64,000 nt of DNA from Plasmodium brasilianum (taxonomy: Eukaryota; Apicomplexa; Aconoidasida; Haemosporida; Plasmodiidae). Positions 1 through 11,726 of this stretch are shown here, piece after piece (the stretch's first letter is position 1; each line of letters begins with the position of its first letter). A program made the position numbers and the translations under genes. The notes beneath the pieces are model-generated. The model was not told the origin of the DNA and made no database searches. It worked only from the letters and a program-made list of their open reading frames with translations. Location of the stretch: contig NC_090123.1 in NCBI RefSeq assembly GCF_023973825.1, forward strand, positions 1,595,501 to 1,659,500. Direction: 5' to 3'.

Positions 1-445
1 ATAGGGGGGGGGGACAAACTTGTATATGGGTGTTGGATGTTTTCTACTGTTCAAAAAGGGAGATACTTTTATTACATGTTATATATATATATATATAAAT
101 AAACCTGAGGAGTTTAACTTAATCATTAATAAAAATAATTATATGCTAGGGTATTCCCTCATTTACATTCGCGCAGGCAAAAATAAGTAACCTGGATTTT
201 CTGTTCTGTTGGCTTCTTCGAAAAATTGTTTTATTGCTAATCATAGTAAAATAACTTTATTTATACTTGGATAAGAAGAATAAATCTTCCTACTAAAATT
301 TATATTCATTGGTAATAAAATATAAATATATATGTGTAATGAAACATATATATATGATAATGAAACTGGAATTGCCTAATAATATACTACGCTTCCTTGG
401 TTGACGGGGGGACGTACACAAATATATATTTATTTAAATATGCAC

Positions 446-449
<4 letters not shown>

Positions 450-519
<70 letters not shown>
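450..519. repeat. (TA)n microsatellite
   Basis: An uninterrupted TA dinucleotide run of about 70 bp. Shorter runs of the same kind recur throughout the window, for example near 1710-1785, 4335-4365, 29455-29490 and 55900-55930. Confidence 0.95.
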
Positions 520-522
<3 letters not shown>

Positions 523-1700
523 GTATACTTATTTATGTTTTTTTTATTTTTGTATATTAATTTGTGTATATTTATTTTTGCATATTTATCTGTGCTCTGC
601 TGTAAAAAAATTCAAAATTCATACAACACTGTACCACTACTACTACTTCGTTGTATAAAAAAAATTATTTAACATGCAATTAATATAACTTTAATTCAAT
701 TTTTATAACAACATAACAGATGCTTGTTAATAAATTTTTCTTAATGTTTCAACTTACTCATAAAACAACAAGTTAATTTTCTTTTTTTTTTTTTTTTTAA
801 AGTGATGTTACTTTTATGGGTATAAGGACACTTTAATTTTTTCACTTCATTATTTTGTTAAATCTTATTCATACATAAAACTATATATGCTGTAAATAAT
901 TATAAAAGTATAGTATAATAAAATAAATGGTTTTGTCGTAATTTACTAAAATTTAAGTTTTTTATAAATGATATAAATTATATATGTATAAAAATATTTA
1001 TAAATAATAAATACATATAATATAATATTATATGCATATATATTATAATATGCATAGCTCAAAATTATAAGGTATAATAAAATAATTATTACAATAATAA
1101 TTTAATTGTGTATTGGTTCAAGCTTTATAATGTTTTACATCGCGCTTACTACAATTTTTATTAAATTTTTTAAATATTGCATAAAATAGCAGTTATAATA
1201 AATTCCTTTAATTTATGAATTTATTTTTTAATTGCATACATATATATAATTTAATATTTATATTATTTTACTTATATAGTATTTATTTAACGTTTAAATG
1301 TGTTTTAAATTTGTTAATATATTTTTTTTATTTTTAATTTGAAAAATTAATTTTGAGAAATTATACTTTTTTAATTATATATAAATACATTATTAATTTG
1401 GTATTATATCATTATATTATTACATAATTTTATAATAAATGCATATTAAAAATTAAATGTTCCCACATTTGATTGAATTATATATATATTTTATAAATTT
1501 TATTTATTTTTGTTAGTTTATTCACTTACTATTCATTTTATTTTTGTATTTACTTATTACGAACAAAAATAATAATTAAATAAGGCCTATTTTTATATAT
1601 AGATTCACTATTTTATAATGTTATAGTATATGTATATATATTACACAATAATACATAAATTAATGACTTTAAATATATAGGTAAAATGCAGTCAGAATTT

Positions 1701-1731
<31 letters not shown>

Positions 1732-1736
1732 ATATA

Positions 1737-1781
<45 letters not shown>

Positions 1782-2070
1782 ATATAAATTAAATATATTA
1801 TGAATATAGTATAAATATATTATGAATATATTATGAATATATTATGAATATACTATTTATGTATGCATAAACATGTCACAATGGTAGGTATAATACTTCA
1901 TATTTGAGTATATTTCATAAATTTCTGAACATGCTATAATTAAAAGGATCAAATTTAAAAAAGGGGAAACAGGATGGCATGAACTGAACCTATTTTTTTT
2001 TTTTTTTATTTATTGCATTTTTCTAGGTTAATAAAATTGATATATAATTGTATGAATTTTAAAAAAACTA

Positions 2071-2265
2071 CCTTTTTCATTTTATTCATTTTTTTCATTT
2101 TATTCATTTTTTTCATTTTTTTCATTTTTTTCATTTTTTTCATTTTATTCATTTTTTTCATTTTATTCATTTTTTTCTCTTTTTTCATTTTTTTCATTTT
2201 ATTCATTTTTTTCATTTTATTCATTTTTTTCATTTTATTCATTTTTTTCTCTTTTTTCTTTTTTA
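2071..2265. repeat. TTTTTTCAT/TTTATTCAT tandem array
   Basis: About 190 bp built from 9-bp units alternating between TTTTTTCAT and TTTATTCAT-like forms. Because the unit is a multiple of three, it makes a false open frame on each strand (Phe/Ile-rich on plus, Met-Lys-rich on minus). No gene signal surrounds it. Confidence 0.85.
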
Positions 2266-4321
2266 ATCATGTTTGAGAACACGTAAAAATATACTCACAT
2301 ATGTTTAAATAAGTTTAAAATATAATCAAGTATATTCAAATATGCTCAAAGTTCATGATATATAATGAAACATGTGTTAATATTTTATATTTTTATGTAA
2401 TATCATCTTGGATACAAAAGAATGCTAACCTATCTCAGTTGCTTATTAACATAGTACACATGATGGGGGGGGGGGGGAATGTTTAAGTACGAATGTACTC
2501 GTATATCCGTAATTGATAAAATATATAGTTTATAGATATATAAATATTTGTTTATGCATGTATACCATATTTTTCGGGGGTATACTTCTACAAGCATGAG
2601 CTATATACATATATAAAAAAAAAAAAAAAATATATATATGTATATATATATATATATATATGTTTATGTATGCTTGACGTAAAACATAATTTTTACCAAA
2701 TGAACAAAGAATAGCCATTGTGTATCTGGAGAGCATTCACTATAGTAAAAAGTAAAAAAATATGTGAGCAGCAAGTTAACAATAATTTCAATAGTTTATC
2801 TTATTTTCGTTTTATTAACAAAAGGGATAAAGTATGGGTATATATAATAATACATGATGAAAAAATGTAATATAAAAAAAAAGCTATGCTTTATTTGATT
2901 TAGATATGTATATATGCATTAACTCCAGCTGTTCAAGGCTTAAGTATATATACAGATGCAGTTGTAGCATAGAGCATATATATTATGTATGCATTTATTG
3001 TATATATGTATTTATGTTATATATTTAAGTGTAATCAACTTTCAAGTTAATTTGTATATCTGTAAAATTCATCCATTACAAAAAGGAAGTGCGCAGAAAA
3101 GGCAGAATGTGCTTTTATTTTAACGAAATTTATATTACCATTATTGAAGTAAGAAATTTTTCGTTTACTTTATAAACTTTCGTTATATTACAGTTTTGGA
3201 TAAGTGCTCACGCTATTTTGAAATGAACTATTAAGAAAAAATATATGTAATACGTATGTATATCTTTATGTGTATATATAAATATATTTGTATGTACGTT
3301 TAAGCTCGCCTTCGCACAATTTATACACACAGTTTGCTATGGTGCACTATACCGCAAAGCAAAACGAGTAAATGAACTTTTGCATGTAACATATAAGAGT
3401 GCAAGGATGAAAAATTAAAATACATTCCGGCTAAATGTTCATTCATTACTTATAACAAGAAAGGTATTATTTTGTAAAAATATTTTTCGAATTTTCGATT
3501 GTTTGAATTTTGGAATTTTTAGTAGTTTTCACAAATTAAAATTAATAGGCAGTTCACAAAGTTATATTTTGATAAATACGTATGAAGTACATTACTTTTG
3601 ATATATCTTAAACACCATGGAACTTATCCATTAGTAGTACCAATTGGTTTAGTAGAGCATATATATTTTGCAGAGTTTTTGCTACTACATCATGTAAACG
3701 TTGCAGAGGTCACTATATTATACGATCCTTTTATACGTATGTACATGTAAACATACATATATATATAACACAGTCGAACTTTCGTTTACTATCAAATTTG
3801 TAAGGAAAAAAAAAAAAAATATTAAAATAAAAGAATTACATTGAATGGAACAAACTATATATATAAAATTAATAACGAATTAACGAGTTCATTCAAATAA
3901 GGAAAATGACGTTTTTTCATTATGTAAAAGTGTCCAACTTTGAAATTATGTGAACATATTTATATATGTTAACACATAAAATGGGAAATTAAAATATTTT
4001 AAAATATGAAAATTTTCTGGTTCAATTATATATATATATATATAAACCGTTACAAAAAACATATTTATGTAACAGAACATTATGAGCGAGAGTAGGGAGT
4101 AAACCCTACTTGTGCGTAAAAGAAAAAACAAAGAAGAAAAATTTAATTATATAAAATGTCTAATTTTCCTTAAGTAAAAACAAACGTGAAGAGACCAGCA
4201 CAACGATTAACTGTAGTTTTTACATACGAATGATTTGACATGCGCATAAGTATACAATTACGTGTATATATTAATATTTAATACATATTTTGCATATACA
4301 TAAAGATATGTATTTATATAC

Positions 4322-4370
<49 letters not shown>

Positions 4371-5045
4371 TTATTTATTTGTGTACAAAATTTCCACCTT
4401 GATACACCATTATTTTAACAAATTTTCCTTTTTTTTTTTTTAAAGAAAACACCTCAATCGACCAATTTATTCATCATTATATTTTACTTTGCCTTTTTTT
4501 TTGTTTTTTTTTTCTTAAGGCTAAATACATTTTTTTTCAGCAAAAAGATCTAAAATTAATGACGGTGTATCCAAGGAATATTAAATATATATATATTTCT
4601 ATATATCGTTTTTAAAAGGTCTTTTTTTCCTTACATTTTTGTATATTCGCTTTTCATTTCCGTATAAGAAATTAAATTCATTTAATTATCCTCTTCAAAT
4701 AATTTCATACACGGTCAATATGATAAAAGTATAAATAAATATATATATATATATATATATACATACATATATACATGTATGACACTACAACTTTCTACTT
4801 AATATATTTGCAAATTTGTAAATACGTAAAAATGAAAAGTTATAAATGAAATAAAAAATATATTAAAAATATTTTAAGTATACGAAAATATTCATGTGCT
4901 TTATCACACATAAATGACGAAAAGAAAATTTTTTTTTATTATTTTTTGAATAAATTATTAGCATGCATGTAAAAATTACTAGATAGAAAAAAAAATATAG
5001 GAAAAACTTAAACAATAATTAATATTTCGATACCTTAAAATAAGA

Positions 5046-5113
5046 TAAAAAAAATAAAATAAATAAAAGTAATAGTAATAGTAATAATAATAGTAATAAT
5101 AATAGTAATAATA

Positions 5114-5144
<31 letters not shown>

Positions 5145-5160
5145 TAGAATTCATGATAAT
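5046..5160. repeat. TAA/TAG trinucleotide array in the ETRAMP upstream region
   Basis: Tandem AATAAT and AATAGT trinucleotides about 350-450 bp upstream of the ETRAMP start codon. Poly-A tracts follow near 5231-5253 and 5437-5457. It probably lies in the 5' UTR or promoter. Confidence 0.8.
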
Positions 5161-5516
5161 AATAATTAACATTAAGAAACGTTAAGTAATATTAGAAAGA
5201 ACAAGAGATATAAGGATAATCAAACACGACAAAAAAAAAAAAAAAAAAAAAAATTATACGTTGTTTTTTTTATTATGGCAAATATTTTTAAATAAATAAT
5301 CTATATTAAGCAAAATAAAATAAATCCTTTTTAGTATTTCTCAAATATATAGTTACATTTATAATACAAAAACATATTAAGTACATATACTTGTATATGC
5401 TTAATTATTTATGTAATATTTAGATACCTTGAAAGAAAAAAAAAAAAAAAAAAAAAATACAAGTTGTGTTAGCAAACTTCCTTCTGAATACTTTTCTATT
5501 GTTCAATATTTTTAAA

Positions 5517-7592
5517 ATGAAAATATCTAAAGTGTTTTACTTGTTTAATTTATTTTTTGTAACACATTTTTTAATATTATGTTTGTCGAAAAATAATGGT
5601 GTTACTAGAGGAACTTTTCTCAACCTAAAAGCAGTTGAAGGTGAGATGGAAAGGAAAAGAAATAATAAAAATAAAATGATTATTTATTCTTTAGGATCTG
5701 TTCTAGTTTTAGCTGCAGTTATAGTAACAGGTATAGGGCTTGGTGTGTATTTGAATAAAAAAAAAAAGAAATTACCAGAAAATTTAAAGGAGGATAAGTC
5801 GAAAAAGGAAGACAAAAATAGCGATGAAAATATCATTCTTTTGGGAAAATCTCAAAGGGATAATAATGACAAGACGTATAACAAGGAAGATTTAGGAGGA
5901 GAGGGCAGCTCATCTTCAATGGACATCGGGTGGAATAGTAACCTGGAAACAAACGTTGAAGGGTGCAGTAATGTCGATGCTAATTTAGATCAGGTTAGTA
6001 ATCTCGACACTAACTTTGAAAAAACTAGTAATCTCGACACTAACGTTGAACAGGCTAGTAATCTTGAAACTAATGTAGATCAGGTTAGTAATCTCGACAC
6101 TAACTTTGAACAAACTAGTAATCTCGAAAATAATTTAGAACAGGTTAGTAATCTCGACACTAACTTTGAACAAACTAGTAATCTCGAAAATAATTTAGAA
6201 CAGGTTAGTAATCTCGACACTAACTTTGAACAAACTAGTAATCTCGACACTAACGTTGAACAGGTTTGTAATTCTGACACTAATTTAGAACAAGCTAGTA
6301 ATGTCGATGCTAATGTAGATCAGGTTAGTAATCTCGACACGAACTTTGAACAAACTAGTAATCTCGAAAATAATTTAGAACAGGTTAGTAATCTCGACAC
6401 TAACTTTGAACAAACTAGTAATCTCGACACTAACGTTGAACAGGTTTGTAATTTTGACACTAATTTAGAACAAGCTAGTAATGTCCATGCTAATGTAGAT
6501 CAGGTTAGTAATCTCGACACGAACTTTGAACAAACTAGTAATCTCGAAAATAATTTAGAACAGGTTAGTAATCTCGACACTAACTTTGAACAAACTAGTA
6601 ATCTCGAAAATAATTTAGAACAGGTTAGTAATCTCGACACTAACTTTGAACAAACTAGTAATCTCGACACTAACGTTGAACAGGTTTGTAATTTTGACAC
6701 TAATTTAGAACAAGCTAGTAATGTCGATGCGAATTTAGATCAGGTTAGTAATCTCGATAATAACTTTGAACAAACTAGTAATCTCGATAATAACTTTGAA
6801 CAAACTAGTAATCTCGACACTAACGTTGAACAGGTTTGTAATTTTGACACTAATTTAGAACAAGCTAGTAATGTCGATGCGAATTTAGATCAGGTTAGTA
6901 ATCTCGATAATAACTTTGAACAAACTAGTAATCTCGATAATAACTTTGAACAAACTAGTAATCTCGACACTAACTTTGAACAAACTAGTAATCTCGAAAA
7001 TAATTTAGAACAGGTTAGTAATCTCGACACTAATTTAGAACAAGCTAGTAATCTCGACACTAACTTTGAACAAACTAGTAATCTCGAAAATAATTTAGAA
7101 CAAGCTAGTAACTTTGACACCAGCATCGAAGAGGGTAGCAACCTTGAAGATTACTTAGAAGAGGGTAATAATCTTGGCACAAATGTCGAACATGATAGTA
7201 ATGTGCACACTAATTTTCAAGAATGTGGAAACGAGGAGTTAGATTTGAAAAATTCCTCTGATAAAAAGGATGTTTTTACCGATACAGATAATAAACAAGA
7301 TACTGTAACTGACGTAGATCCTACTTATTCAACATCGACAGTAAGTTGTGAACAAACTGAACGAGAGATACCTGAAGAAGTTATAGATGCACGTAGTGAA
7401 ACGTTAAAAGAAGATTATTTCGACCTTTTTAAAAATGGATTTGATGGAGATAATAATAATAATCCGTTAATTTATGGAGGAGATAATTTTGTAGGTGTGC
7501 AAGAACCACTTATTATTCCAACTAAATATTCTTTTTGTTGTTGTGATAATGAAACGAAAATGGAGAATGTTGTTAATTCATATACAGATTAA
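5517..7592 (+). CDS. Early transcribed membrane protein (ETRAMP), ETRAMP10.2-like, with large repeat domain
   Basis: ETRAMPs are small Plasmodium membrane proteins of the parasitophorous vacuole membrane, expressed early after invasion. This 691-residue protein has the family layout. A signal peptide spans about residues 1-24 and a short basic linker (ERKRNNKNK) sits at 45-53. One transmembrane helix covers about 54-79 and is followed by a KKKKK stop-transfer. A long acidic C-terminal part follows. Residues 141-570 are 43 copies of a ten-residue unit close to SNLDTNFEQT. The non-repetitive tail holds a CCC motif near the end. I start at 5517, the first ATG giving a normal signal peptide; open sequence further upstream lacks an ATG. 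ETRAMPs are usually 100-200 residues, so this is a very large member. Gene order (next to HAD1, CDC5, BDP1) points to ETRAMP10.2; the sequence alone proves only the family. Confidence 0.85.
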   Translation: MKISKVFYLFNLFFVTHFLILCLSKNNGVTRGTFLNLKAVEGEMERKRNNKNKMIIYSLGSVLVLAAVIVTGIGLGVYLNKKKKKLPENLKEDKSKKEDKNSDENIILLGKSQRDNNDKTYNKEDLGGEGSSSSMDIGWNSNLETNVEGCSNVDANLDQVSNLDTNFEKTSNLDTNVEQASNLETNVDQVSNLDTNFEQTSNLENNLEQVSNLDTNFEQTSNLENNLEQVSNLDTNFEQTSNLDTNVEQVCNSDTNLEQASNVDANVDQVSNLDTNFEQTSNLENNLEQVSNLDTNFEQTSNLDTNVEQVCNFDTNLEQASNVHANVDQVSNLDTNFEQTSNLENNLEQVSNLDTNFEQTSNLENNLEQVSNLDTNFEQTSNLDTNVEQVCNFDTNLEQASNVDANLDQVSNLDNNFEQTSNLDNNFEQTSNLDTNVEQVCNFDTNLEQASNVDANLDQVSNLDNNFEQTSNLDNNFEQTSNLDTNFEQTSNLENNLEQVSNLDTNLEQASNLDTNFEQTSNLENNLEQASNFDTSIEEGSNLEDYLEEGNNLGTNVEHDSNVHTNFQECGNEELDLKNSSDKKDVFTDTDNKQDTVTDVDPTYSTSTVSCEQTEREIPEEVIDARSETLKEDYFDLFKNGFDGDNNNNPLIYGGDNFVGVQEPLIIPTKYSFCCCDNETKMENVVNSYTD
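5937..7226 (+). repeat. 43 tandem 30-bp units encoding ETRAMP decapeptides
   Basis: The array is 1290 bp, exactly 43 x 30 bp, with no insertion or deletion breaking register. Units vary at a few positions: LDT/LEN/VDA, NFEQ/NLEQ/NVEQ/NVDQ, and final T/V/A. Units starting at 6267, 6447, 6687 and 6837 begin with Cys instead of Ser. A five-unit block, 6687-6836, is repeated almost exactly at 6837-6986, which indicates recent segmental duplication. Antisense frames stay open across the array only because the period is a multiple of three. Confidence 0.95.
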
Positions 7593-9814
7593 TTTAGATA
7601 ATCATCAAATGGATATAATGGTATGTGGTTATAATTAATCGAGGAAAACTTAGGTGGGAAATACAAAAAAGGTGAATGCTTATAGGGCCCAAAAATTAGA
7701 TATAAAAAATGGATAAAATGAAATAAAATTGTGCTCGGAAAATATCTGATAAACCGTATGTTAACACACAAGTACGCATATATATATACATAGTTTTTTT
7801 GTAATCGAACAAGTTGATGTACAGCTGAAATCATGTTTAGAAAAAAAAAAATTATATATATATATCAGAATACTTTTACGTTTTTTGAAGGTAAGGAGAT
7901 GCCTTATCATTCAATCAGAACCTATGGTCTTCTTTTATACCACCTAAATGGTAGTATATTTTTCATTTTTTTAGATATCCCTTTTTTCCGTGTTTTACAT
8001 TTTCTAAAATTCTCATTTTTATATTTTTAATTTATTGACAAGTGAAGCGTTTTAAACATAAAAAGGAGAAAAATATATTTGTTGTATATTTTATTATATA
8101 TATATATATATATATATGTATGCATGTACGTATGCATTTTTTTTTTTTTTTCTATAATTTAAAAAAATGAAAAAAGGTGCAATTTTGAAAGAGTATTAAT
8201 ACAATTTTATATATGTGTATTTATTAATAATCGATTTTGCATGATATAAAGTGACGTTATATGGTTAATATTTTCAAATTAATTTCTTTTCTTTTCTTTT
8301 TTAATATTTCATGTAGAATTAAAAAACAAAAAAAATTTTGCATGTTCTTCTAAAGTGTTCATTTAAATTAAAATTAACTAATCGTATTTAATATTATACA
8401 TTTTGTAATGCGTCACAAGTTCATACCATGAAGTTCATAAATACATAACTACACGCACGTATATGTATATATATATATATATATGTATGTGTGTTTATAG
8501 ATGTAAACATATATGTATGTATATATATGTGTATGTATATATATGTGTATGTAGTGCACATGAACTTTTTCCAGGAAACATTATTTTTATATAATGCACG
8601 TAAATTCGCAATAATTTATGGTAGCATCACCAATATTTTTTTTTTTTTTTCCTTTGTAATAAGCTTTCGAAGGGCATTTTTCTGTCTAATCTTTAAATTT
8701 AATTTCAACTTTTACAGTTTATTTAATTTAAAAAATTAACAGAAAATAATAGGAAAATATTTACACACGAATTACAATTTATCAGCACAAATGGCTGTCC
8801 ATTATATACATATATGTGTTTGCCAAAAAAAAAAAAATACAAAATACATTTTATAAGGAATAATATAGCTACTTTTTAATTATGTTTTCACCTGAACAAG
8901 CATTATTTTATGGTGTCCGTTTTTTTTTTTTTTTTTTTCGATGTTATATATAAAAAAAAAATAGAAAATTTAAGAAACTTCGGTGTTTCTACAACATGCG
9001 TGGATCACTAAAAATACATGTGAGAAGTAGAAAAATATATGGATTCTTTACTGTTAAAATATTTTAAAATTCCTATTTGAAAGAATAAATATTTACATAT
9101 CTCTATGACGAATAACACTAAATATTTACTAGTAATACATTCTTTTCAAAATGAACTGTACGAAAAAATAAAATAATAAAAGTTTTCTAATTTCAAAATA
9201 TATATAAAATTTTTTTTCAATATGGTTACAAAATCCTACATGATATTTTGAAATGTATTATTTAAAGGAATTCAAAAGAAAGAGAATCATGGGGAAAAAA
9301 ATTAAAAGAGTATATGTAGGAAAACCTAAATATAACTAATATTACGCAGATAACATCTTACAGGAAGATATGTAACGAGAACAAAAAAATATATATATAT
9401 ATTTTTTTTTTTTTTTTTGTTTGTATAATCTATAATATACTCTCTAAACAGCAATTAATGCGGAAATTAATACAAAAAACAAAAAAATAAACAAACAAAC
9501 AAACAAACAAACAAGCAAGTAAGCAAACAATGATTATTCTGCGTATAAAAATAAAATTATGCATATTTATTTTAAGAATATTATAACATATTTAACAAAA
9601 GAAAAAATGGAATATTATTTCTAAGCATGCATTATCCTTAAGTATTTCGTATTTTTACATAATGTAATTCCTTATTATTTGGTAGTAACTAAGGATGAGT
9701 TAACTCTTTTACTTGTTCAATTAAATATATTTCATTATAACATTATTAATATTAAAAAAAATGGGTAAACAAACACGGAAAGTTTTACACTGTAAGAAGA
9801 GGGGGAAGAAAAAC
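7593..9814. other. Convergent intergenic region
   Basis: The region lies between the 3' ends of the ETRAMP gene and the zinc-ribbon gene. It holds poly-A/poly-T tracts, TATG-type repeats near 8460-8555 and an (AAAC)n-like run near 9480-9520. Open frames at 7833-8030 and 8491-8739 are low-complexity and not supported as genes. Confidence 0.6.
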
Positions 9815-10617
9815 TTATATTTTCTTTAAATTTTTTAAAATATCATTATTTGTATTGTTTTCCTTTCTTACTTTCTCCACTTCTTTCATTGAAAGTAAAT
9901 TATTATGGCAAGAGGTGCATATAATTTTCATTCCTAAAAAAAAAAAAGGTTATATACGCAAAAAATGTATTTAATATTGCTCACATATTCTACAAATTTA
10001 TCATTTCATACCTTGTTACATATATAAAGTACAAAATTTAATCTCAGACAGTAACAGCATAATGGTACATTAAATATACTAATATATTTTTCACATTATA
10101 TCATATTCTTCATTTTTATCCCCATATACAAATGAAACTCTATATCTACGTACACTAAAAATATAAATACAAAAACAAATACAAATATGTACATATGCAA
10201 CTCAATATAATTTTCCTACACACCTTCTACTGTATCCCAGTGAACTTTGACGTTCGTTTGTTTCACCTTATCGCATCTCCAACACCTTTGTAAAAATAAA
10301 AAAAAATTTATAACAAACCAAATAAACTGTTTGAAGCGAAATGGAAGTATTACATACATATATATATGTATATATATATATATATAATAGCATGTATTAA
10401 ATTGGAATTTTTAATTTTCTAATCTTTACATATAAGCTTTCAAGGCGCTATATTTATGAACAGCAATATTTTTTGCATCAAACTTGTCATCTAAATGTTT
10501 TCTGGGCAAAGGTTCGAACTTTTTCAAAAGCTTAACTGCCTTGTTTCTTTCTTTGCTAATATTTGAAGATAATATTCGTATCAGGTCACTCTTTTTGTGA
10601 TCTTTATGTTTAACCAT
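9815..10617 (-). CDS. Small zinc-ribbon protein, possibly Rpr2/Rpp21-type (three exons)
   Basis: Model: complement of 9815-9933, 10224-10285 and 10430-10617, giving 122 residues. Donors are GTAAAG and GTGTGT; acceptors are ACAAAG and a TTTTTAG tract, and all phases fit. The N-terminus (MVKHKDHKKS) is strongly basic and is followed by a helical Lys-rich stretch to about residue 50. Two CxxC pairs, CWRC encoded at the start of exon 2 and CTSC in exon 3, lie about 20 residues apart and should bind one zinc. A basic N-terminal helix, CxxC, about 20 residues, then I-C-x-x-C resembles the Rpr2/Rpp21 subunit of RNase P/MRP, but this is a pattern match only. It could be another zinc-ribbon family. 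The gene diverges from HAD1, sharing a roughly 1.1-kb promoter region. Confidence 0.65.
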
Positions 10618-10826
10618 GTTTTTTTTTTTTTTTTTTTGAAACAGCGAAAATATAAGTATATATATATTATAATAAAGTAATATAATAAAAAATATACAGT
10701 AATAAAAACTACGGGAAAGTTAAAAACGAACTGAAATATACAATATGACCATTAAATGTAAGTCTTTCGATATATAAATAATAAAAAAAAAAAATTATCA
10801 AATGTAAAATGAAAAAAATAAAATGT

Positions 10827-10920
10827 AAAATGTAAAACATATAAAATAAAAAGTAAAATGTAAAACATATAAAATAAAAAGTAAAATGTAAAACACATAA
10901 AATAAAATGTAGTAAGTATA
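10827..10920. repeat. 28-bp tandem repeat, about three copies
   Basis: The unit is GTAAAACATATAAAATAAAA followed by AGTAAAAT, in two exact copies plus a diverged third. The third has CACATA in place of CATATA. It is noncoding. Confidence 0.85.
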
Positions 10921-11280
10921 AAATATAAAATGAAATGCAAAACGTAAAATATAAAAAAAAAATTGGAGAAAGGATAATAAATTTTTTATGTATATATTAA
11001 GTTTTTACATATCATCTTTCATATATTACATATATACGTTTATAAGTATATCATTATCGACCACTGAGGAATGTTATTAATGCACATAATGCGTAAAGGA
11101 ATGCGTTGAGGATATTTTTAAAATTTATTTTAGTCAAATAAATATTTTTTTTAATACAAAATTTACACTTTATTTTTCTCTTTAGTATTTATATTATAGA
11201 AGAAGTAAAATCACATAATAAAAGTTCGGTATTTAAAAAAGGAGCTCCAAAAATTATATATTTCAATAAAAATAAATCTA

Positions 11281-11440
11281 CATACACGTATGTATTTATG
11301 TATGAATGTATATATATGTGGATATATGTATGTATATATGTATGTATATATGTATGTATATATGTATGAATGTTTATATGTATGAATGTTTATATGTATA
11401 TATTTATGTATATATTCGTGTATATATATATGTATATATG
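11281..11440. repeat. TATATGTATG-type microsatellite
   Basis: Alternating TATATG and TATG units, some changed to GAATG or GTTTATATG, about 290-450 bp upstream of the HAD1 start codon. Confidence 0.85.
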
Positions 11441-11726
11441 TATACATATGAGAATGAGTAGATTGCGCTTTTTATGCCTTTAATAAATTCACCAAAGAAA
11501 AAAAAAAAAATTCTCATATGGTTTGTTAATTGAATAAAGCATTTTTTGTAGTATAAAATATATTTTTTTGTAACTGATTTACCTTTACTACTTTGTCTTA
11601 CGACTTTACCTTTATTGCTCTTTTTTAAAGGCTCCTTTTTTTTTTTTTTTTTTTTTAGTGCTCTATAGTTAACTCTTCATAATTAAATTAGGAAAAATTT
11701 TAGATAAATTTTAGGAGCAGGCAAAA

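Larger units (their letters stand above)
1..5516. other. Long AT-rich intergenic region upstream of the ETRAMP gene
   Basis: I see no convincing gene here: every open frame is short and made of homopolymer or (TA)n sequence. The stretch from about 960 to 1860 is roughly 12% G+C by hand count. The stretch from 2780 to 4200 is slightly richer and less repetitive. Uninterrupted G runs occur at 4-13, 406-411 and 2465-2477, which is unusual in this composition. The right part should contain the ETRAMP promoter and 5' UTR. The neighbour to the left lies outside the window. Confidence 0.7.
10618..11726. promoter_or_regulatory. Divergent intergenic region between zinc-ribbon gene and HAD1
   Basis: Both flanking genes start here and point away from each other, so the 1.1 kb must carry both promoters. 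It contains a 28-bp tandem repeat (about 10827-10920) and a TATATGTATG-type array (about 11281-11440). Poly-T tracts lie next to each start codon. No specific factor site could be assigned. Confidence 0.55.

Noticed and set aside
860..1860. AT-rich island considered as a centromere
   Set aside because: Hand count gives about 12% G+C, whereas Plasmodium centromeres are about 2 kb at over 97% A+T with internal repeats. It is close to ordinary intergenic composition here.
2006..2276. Overlapping open frames on both strands (Met-Lys and Phe-Ile rich)
   Set aside because: They are pure translations of a 9-bp tandem repeat with no flanking coding signal.
6080..7141. Antisense Leu/Ser/Cys-rich frames within the ETRAMP gene
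   Set aside because: The 30-bp period keeps antisense frames open automatically; the sense strand has signal peptide, membrane helix and unique tail.
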